A stretch of 64,000 nt of DNA from Scleropages formosus (Eukaryota; Chordata; Actinopteri; Osteoglossiformes; Osteoglossidae). The translations under genes and the position numbers were made by a program. Shown here one piece after another: positions 1 through 15,473 of the stretch. The notes below the pieces were generated by a model that was not told the origin of the DNA, searched no databases, and saw only the letters and a program-made list of their open reading frames with translations. The stretch's first letter is position 1, and each line of letters begins with the position of its first letter. The stretch lies in assembly GCF_900964775.1 (NCBI RefSeq), contig NC_041821.1, positions 9,993,394-10,057,393 on the forward strand, given 5' to 3'.

Positions 1-268
1 ACTTGTGCAGTGAGCTACAGGGTCGAGACAAAATGAGGAGGAGACATTTCTGCTTTTCCGTGAAAACAGGCCATTAACACACAGCCACCTCAGCAATCCG
101 CAGCAGACTTAATGAGGCCTAAAAATGGCAGCGTACGGTTCAGCTGGCATGCTGCATTCCCATCGTGTAGGTACATCCTCCACATGGCCGAGGGAAAGCA
201 AAGTTAGGTAAATACGAGCGCGAGAACCTCTGCCTGCGAGTGGAGGCAAGTGGGGAGGGACTTCTCAC

Positions 269-3200
269 CTTCATATGGCGTGTCCGGTGGTCCTGCAATC
301 TCCCCCTTCAACTCTGTAAAATTTTCATCTACAAGGTCCACCTTTATCTGATTTTTACTAGTCTGTCAAAGGAAAAAAAAAAACAGCAAGGTATAGTCAC
401 TCAGCTACATGCAGAGGTTATTCAAACATTCACACAAACTGGAATTTAAGCACAAAGCTGCCATGGTGTCATCTAAAGTGCTCTTGCAAACATCAGGGGT
501 CTTTCTGCATACTTTCTAAATTCTATTTTTATCATAAAGTGTCGTTTAATACATGCGTTGTGCAACATTTTGACAATCATTTTCGGCAAGTCAAATAGCC
601 AGAACAGTCCATATATTATGCAGCCTGGTACTTTTTGAAATTATCATTATTCACATGCCATTTTCTTATTGTGCTTGGCGTTTAAAATAATGTATTAATT
701 CTTAATCTGCAGCCTGTGAGCTCTTTCACTTGACAAGAATGATGAGAATTCAACTGGCACAAGAACAGGTCAAAAAAAACATGCAGGAAAGTGCTGTTTG
801 CATACATATTTTCCAGATTATTTTCTCGTGTTTTAGAATGGGTGGGTGGCGCGGCAGCACAGCAGGTTTGGCCAGGTTCTGCTCCCTGGTGAGTCTGGGG
901 TTCAAGTCCCACTTGGGGTGCCTTGTGACAGACTGGCGTCCCGTCCTGGGTGTGTCCCCTCCCTCTCCAACCTTGCACCCTGTGTTGCCGGGTTAGGCTC
1001 CGGCTTGCCGCGACCCCGCTCGCGATGAGCGGCTTTGGCCAGCGTGTGTGTTTTACAATGGGAAAATCATGTCTTTAATAGAAATAGGATTTGTTCTATT
1101 GTCTAGACTCGCAAATACTACAGCAGCTGCATAAATCCTTTAAAAACAACATTGAATTGTCACAAAATCCAATTAACCTGTAAAAAAGCCATGACACAGG
1201 CATTAATTCCTTTGAATTCACCCTCATAACACTGAATAGTGAAGGAGAAATACAGACACAAAGCTTGCAGAAAATCATGACTCCAATATATTTCATATTA
1301 ATGCCATACAAATAACAAATGGCATCTGGATATAAAACTACAGAACCAGACAGACATCCAATATGTGAGAAGGAAATAAAATGTGCAACACAAACTAGGA
1401 TCATTTAAAGTTAGATTGTGGACCAGGCACATACTACAGTGAAATACTTTAAACGTGACCTGTTTTGAATGAAGGTTACTAGAAAAGCAAAGAATATGCT
1501 GCAAAGTTCACAAACATTACCAAAAGGTCAGCTGTTACAACAAAGTGAATACTAGATTAGGGGTGTCCAACTTTCTTTGGCCAAGGGCCACAATCATCAA
1601 TGTGAACTTATCTGGGGGCCACATGTGTAAAAATCAGCGTAAGGGATGTACTGAATCTGAAATGTGTCTATTGAAATATTAGTACTTTCACAGAAGGGTG
1701 GTGCAGTGGGTTTGGCTGGGGCCTGCTCTCTGGCGGGTCTGGGGTTCAAGTCCCGCTTGGGGTGCCTTACGGCAGACTGGCGTCCCATCCTGGGTGTGTC
1801 CCCTCAGCCTTGCGCTCTGCGTTGCCAGATTAGGGTCCAGTTTGCCGCAACCCCGTTCGGGACAAGCGGTTGTGGACATCGTGTGTGTACTTTTACAGTA
1901 CTTCATTAAGGTATGTCTAAAATTGCATTATACAATTTAATAGAACTGATAGTATGCCACTTATAGTAAATATCAATAATTTTACAAATGTTCTTGCTGG
2001 CCACATACAACTCTCACTCCACAAGTTGGACAGTCCTGTAGTAAACCTTTCAGGAACAAAACATTCGTATACGTGTTAATTCAAGCTACAATATACACAC
2101 ACTCACCGAATAAGTTCACATTTTTTTCCAGATAGTTCAACCACAGATTGTAACAGGTAACACCAGTAAATGAGGACTAATGGCCTTTTAGAAAGGAGTG
2201 ACACAAGCTAAATTGTAACTGCAAAGAAGATCAAATGGTGGTTCTGCTCTGGATGGCACAGTAGAGCAGCATGGAGCACTAGTGTGTCATAGCAACTGGG
2301 CTGAGCAATTCGCGATGGTTTCAATCACTGCTCAGTTTGTGGAGTTTGCTCCTGCTCAGCCATCAGGAGGTGCGTGACACCCAAATTTGGCTCTCACAAA
2401 GAAATGCATCATAAGCTGATGTAGGGGTATCAAATGAAACTCCTTGTAAAGTGAAATCGTTGTAACTCTAATGTGCATTTCCCAAGGGATGACCATCTTA
2501 ATCTTATGTTTTTCTGTTTCATCTTGATGCCTTTGGGTTTACACTCAGATTTGCACATATACGTTGTCCAAGGCTGCATGTGCTCAACATTACTTTTTGC
2601 TGTTTCCTCAGGTGAAAACTTACTGCTGGATACACTTCATTTTTTGCAAGAATTGTGTTGCAGCAGTTTTTTACTCACCCTCTAATTTTGGATTGTGGTT
2701 GCAGAGCCACAGTAATGATCTGAGTATATTGGCAAAATCCTTACTAAATCATTCCATAGCTATCAAGAGTGAGGCAGCCGTGTATGAACATTGGTCGACC
2801 TGCGAGTACCACCAAGTCGTTGGAACAATCGAAAATAATTTCTAAAGTAACTCAAATTGTTGGGTGTCTTTCACTAGGGCCAACAGGGGTTTACTTAAAG
2901 TTTCAGCATGGTAATGTGGCTCTCACAATGGCCAAGGAGTTTGTTGATGCAGTGTGTTCGACAGTGTGTGATCCAACTGTTTTTCTCGGTGTCTTGGACC
3001 AGGGATTGGCAGCCCTGCGGAATCCATTGCAGCGGCTCATGTTGAGCTGGTCTGTTCGAGATCTGCTGACAAAGAGGGGCAGAAAAGTAGTGGCCTCTGG
3101 TCTGGACCTCAAAGCTACTTTTAGTCTGCATGAGCTCCCAAATTAGCCTTTGTGGTTCAGGTTGGGGCCATGGGTATTTCCAAATGCTTCCAATCTGCAT

Positions 3201-5997
3201 TAGAGGGTATAAACACTGAGTACCGTATGTATGCATGTTCTGTTTCAGTGTTAAGTGTCCACTATTTAAGAGTTAAACAGCTGAACAAGCTTGGGTAAAC
3301 AGCAATAGAGTATTCCAGAATAGTCAATGAAGGGAAACTGGTTTGTCATGTTGTCTTGTGATAAAAAAAAATGTTAACTGTTGAAGTAATTGTGTATTTT
3401 AATGGGTGCTATTTTAGCATGGGGGGGTCAATTTATCAAACTGAGGAACACATACCATTAGTTTCAAAGGTGAAAGTGTGTAACTGTGCCTTCAAGTTAC
3501 GAGACCTCACCTTACAAAGGGGTTTTCGGAAATGCGCTGCATTCGTTAGACAAGGAAACATTTTGTGGCTAGAAGTTTAAAACGGATTGCAAATTACGTT
3601 AGTTGGCTTCTTCTGAAGAATTTAATTTCTTTGAAAAGTAGGACAACCTACTATTTTGTGCAAAAGTATTTCCCATTAGAGCACTTTCCCATAAAGTCCA
3701 TCTTATAGCATATGTTGCAACCCTGTTGACTTTAAAACACTAATTATGTTCTAATGTCCGCAGTATAATTACGGTTCTACGGTGCAGGGGAAAGTGAGTG
3801 GATCCACTTTTTTTTTTTTTTTAAGAAATAAACTGATATTTATGACAATGTTGGACAATCATTCTCTATTAAATCAACTGGATTATATCCACTCCGTACT
3901 GTGATTTCATATCCGTGCTCTAAAATGCATGGTTACGTTTACGGTGTCCTGTTTCAGCCAACATGCAATACAAGCCTTGGCTGCCAAAGTTATGCAAATC
4001 AAAACAAAGGGAGTAGACAGACAGAATAACGGACAGAACTCCCCAGCTCATCGTCGAGTATGTTTTGCAACTGTTGCTCCCGAATTGCATTGCACCCATG
4101 CAATTAAACAACGCAAGGATCACATGGTATTTGTATACAAACACTTTCACTGGTTTACAACTGATGAACTATTTACCCTACTATTCCCCACATCTTGACA
4201 CAACAAAATACTAATGTAACAAAGACACAGGTAAAGTAACAAATACTTAAAAGTACCAGAATATTATACCAGTGCTCAAGTCAAAGTCCAAAAGGCATGT
4301 ACACACTACAGCAAGCAGTGTAGTGTTTAAGGCCAATGCCTTACAATCTGAAGATCCTCCATTCAAATCCCACTCCTGCTATAGTTCCCTTGATCATGGT
4401 ATTTATTCATTAAAATTGCCTGCTGTATAAATTGGTAAGTCATTGTAAAAAAAAGTTACTATATATCACAGCAGGTCATCTTCGACAAAGGCCTTAGCTA
4501 AACAATGAAAAATACTGGTGGATACACTACTAACCGGACACAACCTCAACAGAGAATCACAATCTGAAGATTTCTTTTAAACAAACAAAAAAAACCTTTC
4601 CTGAAGATCCAAAGGGATTTAGATGATCTGATTGTAAGGTAGAAAAGAGCACACCACCTCCAAGGTCCTGGCTCAATGGAGACAAAGAGACACGATCGTG
4701 ACCCCGAATCCTTCACTCAGGTAATGCGAAGACACACATTTCATCAGTAGGGTATTGATGAAGGTAAAATGGTCAAATTTACAAGTAAAACTAAATCTAA
4801 ATAGATCTGAATTCGCAGCCCGGGACACACAGTTAACTCAACAGCCAAATTACCAACAAAGTTTAAAAGCAAAACCACGTCAACACTGCTTGCAGGAACA
4901 TCCTCGAAGTCCAAAGTTTTGTATAGCATCACTGCCGAAATATTAATATCTACTTGAAAAAGCATGAAGTATCAAAGCTTCACACGAACGTCCAAGTATA
5001 TAGTGATACCTTCTCTTCCAAAGCACCAGAATAAGGAGAAAGGAAATTTTGCGAGTGATAAAAACTAAAAACTTGAGCCGAGTTTTATTTTGCAGATGAG
5101 ATGGTGATAGCTAATTATGCTCTTCTAGTCTAGTTAAATATATTTTGACAGCTTTTCCTCTCGTTATTCTTAATTACTAGATAATTCGTCTATACGTGTA
5201 TACGCCAGTGAGCACCACTTTTAAATAACGAAAAGGTTTAGAGTTGTGGCTAGCTGTGTGTTCTTTTGTCTTCACAACCCGCATTTTAGCATCTTAAAAG
5301 GCAAAACTGACACGTTTCACTGGCGACACGAGCGAATTGTCCGGTGATACAACACCGTCCGTCTTCACGCAGCGTTAATTAAATGGGTGGACATAAATTA
5401 TCCTGCATTTCCGTAAATAATTTGTAGTAATCGAAAATATAAGGCGGTTTTAAGCGACTGGCTGAACGTTGTGTGTGAGAAATGTAAGGAAATATAAGAA
5501 TTTTTCGTTGTCTACTGACTGTGCCACTCACTGCTATGCTATGCTAAGCTAAGCTAAGCTAAGCTACCCTGACCAATGTCAGACTGCAGGTACGGAGCTG
5601 GACACCCTCTTCACACCTCTAAAATGTATATTTTGTCACATTTAGAAATACTATTAACCGCAAGTTAACACAAATGAGTGTTAATGAGCGCCACGAGTGT
5701 GAAGCAGAGAGAAACGGCCTGTCCCCGGGCTCTCTCCGGCCGGCTGCACCACTGATAGCCGCCTGAGAGCTGAAGTGGAGCCCCGCCGGGATCCGCTTCC
5801 CTTCCCTTCCCTTCCCTTCCCTTCCCCTCCCTTCCCCTCGCAGGCCTCCGTCGCGCTACAGCCTCCATAACCCGCCCCAGCACGTTTGCCCATATAGATA
5901 GAGGTTTTAGGCCAGAGACACGGGAAAGGCAAACCTCCTCGCTTTTGAGAACCTCCTTGAACTCCCGCTTGATCCTCTGCACCGCAATGTTGGCCAT
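269..5997 (-). CDS. ube2k: Ubiquitin-conjugating enzyme E2 K (UBE2K/HIP2/E2-25K), N-terminal part, two exons
   Basis: Coding exons on the minus strand: 5997-5935 (63 nt, phase 0) and 362-269 (94 nt, ending one base into a codon). Exon 1 reads [20 protein letters not shown], then E; exon 2 reads [18 protein letters not shown], then [13 protein letters not shown]. This is the N-terminal UBC-fold start of vertebrate UBE2K, nearly identical to human as I know it. Donors GAG|GTTTGC and AAG|GTGAG and acceptor CAG|ACT are clean. UBE2K is a cytosolic E2 that builds Lys48-linked ubiquitin chains and has a C-terminal UBA domain. The active-site Cys exon, the rest of the UBC fold and the UBA domain lie left of base 1; nothing coding was seen at 1-268. 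Longer open frames around exon 1 are read-through into the 5' UTR and intron. Intron 1 is about 5.6 kb and holds SINEs and a hAT-like remnant. The gene is head to head with smim14. Confidence 0.96.
843..1052 (+). repeat. SINE-A copy (tRNA-derived), ube2k intron 1
   Basis: The tRNA-like head has a box-A-like GGTGGCGCGGCAGCACAG and a box-B-like GGTTCAAGTCCC. It is followed by the shared core GACTGGCGTCCCGTCCTGGG, a GTTGCCGGGTTAGGCTCCGG block, and an AGCGG...GTGTGTG end. The same head-core-tail order recurs about ten times in the window. Open frames of 60-100 aa here are SINE read-through. Confidence 0.85.
1555..2040. mobile_element. Degenerate hAT-like non-autonomous element with a SINE-A inside
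   Basis: The left end TAGGGGTGTCCAACTTTC and the reverse complement of the right end, CAGGACTGTCCAACTTGT, form imperfect terminal inverted repeats of the CAGGGGTGTCCAAC type seen in hAT/Charlie elements. Sub-terminal GGCCACA blocks also recur near both ends. No transposase frame is present. A SINE-A copy at 1694-1890 interrupts it. No convincing 8-bp target duplication is visible, so the family call is tentative. Confidence 0.4.
1694..1890 (+). repeat. SINE-A copy nested in a hAT-like remnant
   Basis: Head GGTGGTGCAGTGGGTTTGGC, box B GGTTCAAGTCCC, core GACTGGCGTCCCATCCTGGG and tail GGGACAAGCGGTTGTGG...GTGTGTG. Confidence 0.85.
2246..2390 (+). repeat. Old SINE-C remnant
   Basis: Diverged form of the third SINE type: GGCACAGTAGAGCAGC, then ...GTGTCATAGCA..., TTTCAATCAC and TGTGGAGTTTGC. 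Order and spacing match the better copies at 25316 and 57793. Recognition is by eye only. Confidence 0.4.
2473..3240. other. Unassigned stretch in ube2k intron 1 with overlapping open frames on both strands
   Basis: A 125-codon frame (2769-3146, plus) overlaps a 113-codon frame (3236-2895, minus) in more GC-balanced sequence than its surroundings. I do not recognise either product, and neither has a splice context or domain I can name. It may be a decayed repeat or a chance pair of frames. Confidence 0.2.
4305..4510 (+). repeat. Degenerate SINE-B copy
   Basis: GCAGTGTAGTGTTTAAGGC...CTGAAGATCC...TTCAAATCCCACTCCTGCTA...CCCTTGATCATGGTA...CTGTATAAATTGGTAAGTC matches the SINE-B order: head, box B, a CCTTGAGCAAGGTA block and a GCTGTATAAATGGGTAAAT block. 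Confidence 0.6.
5535..5567. repeat. Short pentanucleotide repeat (GCTAA)n
   Basis: Consecutive GCTAT/GCTAA units in ube2k intron 1, about six copies. Confidence 0.85.
5789..5838. repeat. Pentanucleotide microsatellite, (TTCCC)n on plus / (AAGGG)n on minus
   Basis: About eight units of a CTTCC-type pentamer, slightly interrupted near the right end, lie about 100 bases inside ube2k intron 1. On the ube2k sense strand the unit is AAGGG/GGGAA, a polypurine G-rich tract. Confidence 0.9.
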
Positions 5998-5999
5998 GA

Positions 6000-6370
6000 C
6001 CGCGCCGCGTCCCAGTGCGCCTTCCCCCCGGCTGTGCGCTTCCCGGATCGGCTGCCTTCTCCTCCGGCTGCCGCTGTGTGCTCTCCTGGATCGGGCCTCC
6101 TTCAGCTCCTCACTCGGATCGTTCTCTCCCACTTTTTTACCTTTTTTTTTTTTTTTTTTTTTTTTCCCCTAACAACAAAAACAGGGCCCCCCTCCCGCAG
6201 AACGAAATGGCGGCCTTCAAAGGGTGCGCATTGTGGTGCACGAAGAGTTGCGGAGCGCCGCTCCAACAGTTCCAGCGACTTATCGATTAATACATAGGGA
6301 TCGCGCGCAGATCTCTTATGATGGGCTGTGATGTGAAATGTGACAAATCGCTCATCGATACTGCACACTA
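6000..6370 (-). promoter_or_regulatory. Probable ube2k promoter and 5' UTR
   Basis: GC-rich stretch just upstream of the ube2k ATG. It contains a YY1-type motif (AAATGGCGGC at 6205-6214), common near start sites of housekeeping genes. A 29-base T run (A run on the transcribed strand) lies between the ATG and this motif at about 6138-6166. The start site itself cannot be placed from sequence. Confidence 0.35.
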
Positions 6371-8870
6371 AGCATTTTTAATCACGTGCTTTATATAGAA
6401 AGCTGCCTTTACGCTGTCGTCCTTCCCTGGCCGTTCTTTCCTTCACTGAATCATTCATTCATTCATTCATTCATTTGTTCACTCATTCGTTCATTCGAAT
6501 AATTGTCTTTGAAAGGGATTATCAACCCGTTCATTCGCACATTATTCACTGTACTTATTGAATATGCCATCTCTGACAATTTATTTGTCTCTACACTCTT
6601 GATCTGATGGTTATTGGTTGTCCTAACTAGATACAGATAGATTGGGCTGGTGTAACGTTATCTATTTGAAAATTATTATTATTATTGTTGTTGTTGCTTT
6701 TGGTCCTTGGATGGAGTTTCCACTAGAAGCCATGTCTATTGTGATTCTCCACGTGTGCTAAGTTGGATATCAGTGTCCATGCAAGCCCATGATGAATAGC
6801 CCTCAGGATTTTTCCTTTTGTTGAACAGATAAATGAAGCCCCATGCACTTTTCCAGACAGCTCTTTGACATGTGGCAGGTGTTCTTTATTTTTCTTCACA
6901 ATATATGATAAAGAAAAATATTTGATTCAAAGTCCTGTAATATCGAAAGATTGCTCTTATGCAACATTTTTATATCAGATTAGTTAATGTGAAAGTGTTC
7001 AGGTACATGAAAATGCTATTTATTCACTGTTTTTGTATACGAAAGGAGAAATTCTTTTAAAAAAAAAAAAGTCAAAGGAATTTTTTTTGTCAACTGAAAA
7101 TGGTATGAACTCTTCAGCATCAGCAGCCTTCATATCTATACAAAAATATTCTATCTAAAGAACCCTTCTGTTTGTGCTTTTTTATTTCTGCAACTTTTTT
7201 GTTATGTTAAATGAAGCAAAACATTAGCACACCTAAATAGGCCCCTGCTTACCCAAGAGTTAAAAATGGACCCCCGAGAGGGGTATTGCAGAATTCCCAC
7301 AGTGGGTGTACTTTTATGATATACCCTTGCCCAATTAATTAATTACAGTTCTTCTCCATGCGATTTATGGAAAAATAAAAACATTCTGGCAGCATAGATG
7401 GTTTCATCTCCAACCACATATACATCAATAATTGATGATAAGGCTCATACAAGAGACCCTATGAATTCCAGACTTGAACTTCACATGCCTTAAATAGGCA
7501 GTTTCTGAAGATGGATGGATGGATGGACGGACAATATAGAAAAAATTACGTTGACTGCGTTAACCCAGTTTTGTTTATACATGATCAGCTAGTAAAAAGG
7601 AGTAATGTCAGTTCAGAAGCAATCATGTTTGGCCTCCTTATGGCCTGTCTGGGGCTCCTCTGTGCTGTTGTTCCATGTTAATATGTTGAATAAAGTGTGT
7701 ACTTTGGGCAGCTGTGTGAGCCTGTTCTAAAAACTGCTGCTTTTCTCAGTGGGGCATCAAATCTGGAAGGCGGATGTTTGAGACAGAGGCTATAAAATAA
7801 ACAAAGCAACCACAGAGAAGTCGGTAAAGGTTTTGGTAGGGTAAAAGTTTTGGTCTAGCCTTTGTGTTTTTATGTTTGCTGATTTATACTTTCCCTTAAA
7901 TTGTTTGTTATTGTTTATCAGAATCCCTGGACACTGTAATGTTTTTGTTTTGTTTATATATTTTTTGTGAATATGTAGTTAATGAATGTATAAATTATTT
8001 AAAATTAATTTGAATACACGGTGTATAGCACTATAGTGCTAAATTATCACTCAAAGGCTGGAAAGATGACTGCCACTATATTTAGATGACGTTTCATTTG
8101 GCATCCAACATTAATTAAATGCACAGTATTAATTCATTAATAATATTTAAATGCACTAATCCATAAAGACATGAACCTGAATCCTCCTACAAATATGCCA
8201 CAGTTTTTTGTCACAATTTTATGTCTTTCACAAATGCAAAAAAGTATTTGTTGAGTAATGTCCTTGTTAATCCAGAAGTGTACAGTTTATTCAGTAAACT
8301 CAGTATTTAGTGATTGCATGAATCAGAAGGCCAAACTGTTGAAGTGAGCAACTGATTATATTTTCTTAATTTTTATGTGTAACATTACAGTATTATTGAA
8401 TAACACCTGGGATGTAAGAACAAAGAAGTTTGCAAAATAAAAAAATGATGGAACACTATGTATGTCATGTAGGCTTGGGTATTTATTTTTATTACAAAAA
8501 TTATCATGTCCATGATTGCCAGCCAACTTGGACCAACATTTGATTTGCCAAATGATTTTGAATTGTGTTTCCCTTCTCACTGCCTTCTTTTTTCAAAGTC
8601 TTGTGTTTAATTTATTCTGTATCCATCTGTGATTACTCTCTCTCTAATTTATTTAAAAAACACAAACACACACCAATAATAACTGTGGAAACGTAGCTAA
8701 GCTTGTTCGATAGAACCACCATAATCGTTCTGCATTATTTATTTCTATAAATTTTTCCTTTAGTATTGCTTTGATCTCAAAAAAAAAAAAAACGAAAATG
8801 ACTTGTAGTACATTTACCCCAATTCCCTCGTCCCTCGTTGGGGAGGGCTGTAATCGCACGTTGTTTTTCT
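6370..8870. other. Intergenic DNA between ube2k and smim14
   Basis: AT-rich spacer. It holds an (ATTC)n microsatellite at about 6448-6500, a short (GGAT)n run at about 7509-7532 and A/T homopolymers. No coding exon, RNA gene or well-formed mobile element was recognised. Confidence 0.6.
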
Positions 8871-9420
8871 CAACGAACCAAGCGTACATGACTGTCTTTG
8901 TTCAGCCAACATACCGCCAAATTACGCGACCGTTCCTCACAGCCTATCAGAGTGCAAAGCGCGTTAAGTATAGCAAATGAAAGAATAGTACGCATTGCCT
9001 ATATCCAATCAGACGGAACTGTGCATCGTGCGTAGCCAATCAGAGTGCGCGTTGTGTTTCTGAGAGGTGTAGCAATTTTAACTCTGTGATTCCGTGTTCC
9101 GGCCCTTTATTTGTTCGAAACCCGGATCTCTCGCGCGACTAGTGACGTGGCTGATGTCTATCAAAACATACAGTGGGCAAGAGAAGCGTCACCGCCAGCA
9201 CTGTTTACCTATTGCAGGGTCTAGTTTTTTTTTTTTTTCCCTTGGATATTTACTGTTTGCAACGTACGACGGCAGTTCAAGTTAATTCAGAAGTGTCTTG
9301 TCTTTTGTAAACACGGTTCTTTGGGCACTTCGTCGCAAGCAGCAAGTGAGTTATAATTGATCTTATCTAACAGCGTGAGTAGTGAATCATGCGGAATTCT
9401 TCTTCTTCTACTTGTACCAG
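8860..9420 (+). promoter_or_regulatory. Probable smim14 promoter and untranslated first exon region
   Basis: CpG-bearing island in AT-rich surroundings with two CCAAT boxes in the form CCAATCAGA (CCAAT at 9005-9009 and 9036-9040) and a related CCTATCAGAG near 8941. A plausible untranslated exon donor, AGCAA|GTGAGT, lies at about 9356. The first coding exon starts at 11971 after a clear acceptor, so at least one upstream non-coding exon is required; this is the best-placed region for it. Confidence 0.45.
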
Positions 9421-9969
9421 TCCGCCGGTCGGATTGTTTCTGTTTGCTCGTTTGATTAAGGAGTTTGATTGATGTCATTAAGTTTGGTGGATCCTCCTCG
9501 CGTTCGGGTGGAATTGAGGTACATTCCTGTGGCAGAGGGCCAGAATTTTTTTGCACATTTTGTTGTGTTTTCGGTTCCCTACATGTCGCGCCTTCGGAAG
9601 AATGAAGTAGTTACTCCAGTGGGTGTAACGTGGTGTTGAGCGACGAAACTCCGTGTGAGTGTGAAATGCCATGGGAATGTGTCGTCAAAAGTGCATAGAT
9701 AGAAAAGTATTTACACACCGAGTCGAGTTGTCACCGCTTGACAAGAACAAGAAGAAGATGTGCGAATGAAAAATAACCTGCGTAATAATTAAACTGTTGG
9801 CTGGAGTGACATATATAACCTATTTGAGGAGATTACTCTCTCTGTAAAACTTGTCCGTAAACAAACATTGGTCTCTCAGACACTACAGAAGCGTTGGTTG
9901 AATCATCGTGGGGTTTACCTTAGTATTGTCTTGTATTGGCAGTTTCAATGCATGGGATTCTTCTACCAG

Positions 9970-10168
9970 GGACAGCTGCTGGTAGTGTAGTGGTTAGAGC
10001 TGCTGCCTTTGGTCCCAAAGGTTGCAGGTTCGATTCCCACCCCCTGCTGTAGTGCCCCTGAGCAACGTACTTACCCTGAATTGCTTCAGGTAAAGTTACC
10101 TGTGTGAATAATTGTAAATACCTGTAAATTGCTTTGGAGAGAAGTGTTAGCTAATGAATAAATGTAAG
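9970..10168 (+). repeat. SINE-B copy, well preserved
   Basis: CTGGTAGTGTAGTGGTTAGA head, box B GGTTCGATTCCC, CCTGAGCAACGTACTTACCC block, then GCTTTGGAGAGAAGTGTTAG and an AATGAATAAATGTAA end. The tail resembles the LINE-shared 3' end of fish V-SINE/HE1 elements. Confidence 0.85.
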
Positions 10169-10467
10169 TCATGTCTTTGATTCAGCTTTAGATGTCAGTG
10201 AATGTTTCCTTCCTTTAAAGTCCAAATATCGCTCTTGTGCAAAAGGGAGCTCCATATATATGATAAGGGCTCGTGTCAAAAAGTGCGTGGTGGTTCATGT
10301 TTCCGAAGGCTTATGGAGACCAGGAATGTGGCCCCATTCTCGATTCAGTCTCGACACATGGACATGGCAGTACTGGGCTTCACATGTTCTTTGTGTGTAA
10401 TTGTACCATCTAAGCCAGTGCTGTGGAAGAAACCATTCAGCAGCAGTCATGCAAAATCTACTGGTGA

Positions 10468-10660
10468 GCAGGTACTGTAGTAAGGCCCGTCACCTTGCAG
10501 TCTGAAGGCTCCCCCCACTGTAATACCCTCGATTAAGGTACTCAACTGGAATTGATAGATTACAATACCCAGCTGTATAAAATGATACACAACTAAACTC
10601 CTTAGTACATAAACTTAACATTGCAGCTCACCTTGGACAAAGGTTTTGGATAAGTAACGG
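10468..10660 (+). repeat. Diverged SINE-B copy
   Basis: Shows the TGCAGTCTGAAGGCTCCC, TACCCTCGATTAAGGTACTC, CAGCTGTATAAAATGATAC and CACCTTGGACAAAGGTTTTG blocks in SINE-B order. Confidence 0.65.
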
Positions 10661-11159
10661 TCAAAAATGGAAAACCGTGATATATTCACTGCTCACAATA
10701 ATATAAAGTTTCCTTACTGGTATTTTAAAGCTTTTTTGCAGTCTGCTACTTGTGGCAATCGGGTCATCGCACATACTGCCGATGGTCCCTTGGCACTTGT
10801 AGGTAGTGAAACTGAGAGGGTTGGAGTGAGAGTAAGGCTGATTATTCTTTCACTGTGTGGGGAAAGGCTCTTTCTGGCTTTCCAGGCTTGTAGAGCTGGT
10901 TTCAGGTCCCTAGACACTTTAGTGCATGTGGTGGTATCACAGTGAGTCCTTAAACTACACTGGAACAGAAGAGCTCATTACTGTAATCTTGGCAGTTAAA
11001 TACCCCTCTCAGTATTTTCTAACCTCAGCCATGCCGAATTACTGTGTACTACAGCCAACATATTATTCAGTGATGTGTCTGGGATGAGCTGTTAACTTGG
11101 ATATTTACTACAGCACATTAGGTTATGTCTTTTTGCCAGTCCATCTGTTTTCTGTTTGC

Positions 11160-11437
11160 ACAGTGCAGTTTCATGGTGGTCCAGAGCCTATCTTGGAGGC
11201 ATAGCGCAGAGGCAGAGACACCAGGGCAAGCATACAGCTGCTCATTCACACATAAGTACATGCACTCATGCAATTCAGTCACCTTAAACCTATGTGTTTG
11301 GCCTGTGGGAGGAAACCAGAACTTCCAGAGGAAACGTACACACATGGGGAGAACATGCAAACACCATAGAGATTGGGCCAGATTCAAATCCAGGCCTCAT
11401 GTGGCACCAGCACTACCTGCTGCACCACCATGCTGCA
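11160..11437 (-). repeat. SINE-C copy
   Basis: On the minus strand: GCATGGTGGTGCAGCAGGTA head, then a TTTGAATCTGGCC box B, then GTTTGCATGTTCTCCCCATG and the TTCCTCCCACAGGCC block. This order is typical of a common teleost tRNA-derived SINE. Confidence 0.75.
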
Positions 11438-11452
11438 TGCAATAGCTATATA

Positions 11453-11673
11453 CACACACACACACACACACAATGTGTGAAACCGCTTGTCCCGAGTGGG
11501 GGTCGCAGCAAACTGGAGCCTAACCTGGCAACACAGGGCGCAAAGCTGAAGGGGGTGTGGACACACCCTGGACAGGACGCCAGTCCGCCACAAGGCACCC
11601 CAAGCAGGGCTCCGCACCCCAGACCCGCAACACACCGGGCTCCGGCCAAACCTGCTGCACCACCGTGCCCCGC
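11453..11673 (-). repeat. SINE-A copy with (CA)n at its 3' end
   Basis: Minus-strand copy: box-A and box-B head at the right, core CTGGCGTCCTGTCCAGGGTG, ending CCCACTCGGGACAAGCGGTT and a (TG)n tail, seen as (CA)n at 11453-11472. It directly abuts the SINE-C copy. Confidence 0.85.
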
Positions 11674-11967
11674 TGCCATAGTTGTATATCTCTGGAAATC
11701 CTTGGTTACAACATATGCTACTGAATGTGCTGTAGGTATTTACCATCTTACCACTACACAACTTCTTGGTGCCTTCTACTGTTAAATTCAGTTAAGGTAT
11801 TTTCAGAATATCTGTTCCACAAGGCTTGCGCAAGATTCTTTCAGAGGTAAAACAGAAGGAACGTAGTAACAATATGAGTGAAATGTTACTGAATATTACT
11901 AATGGTCTAAATTGGAGCATCTCTGAGCTTGTTGTTCTGTGCTGCTGGTCTCAGGTGTACCCGGTGA

Positions 11968-15473
<3,506 letters not shown>

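Noticed and set aside
9971-10060. Possible tRNA genes at box A/box B motifs of the SINE heads
   Set aside because: No complete cloverleaf with paired acceptor stem was seen; each is followed by SINE body sequence.
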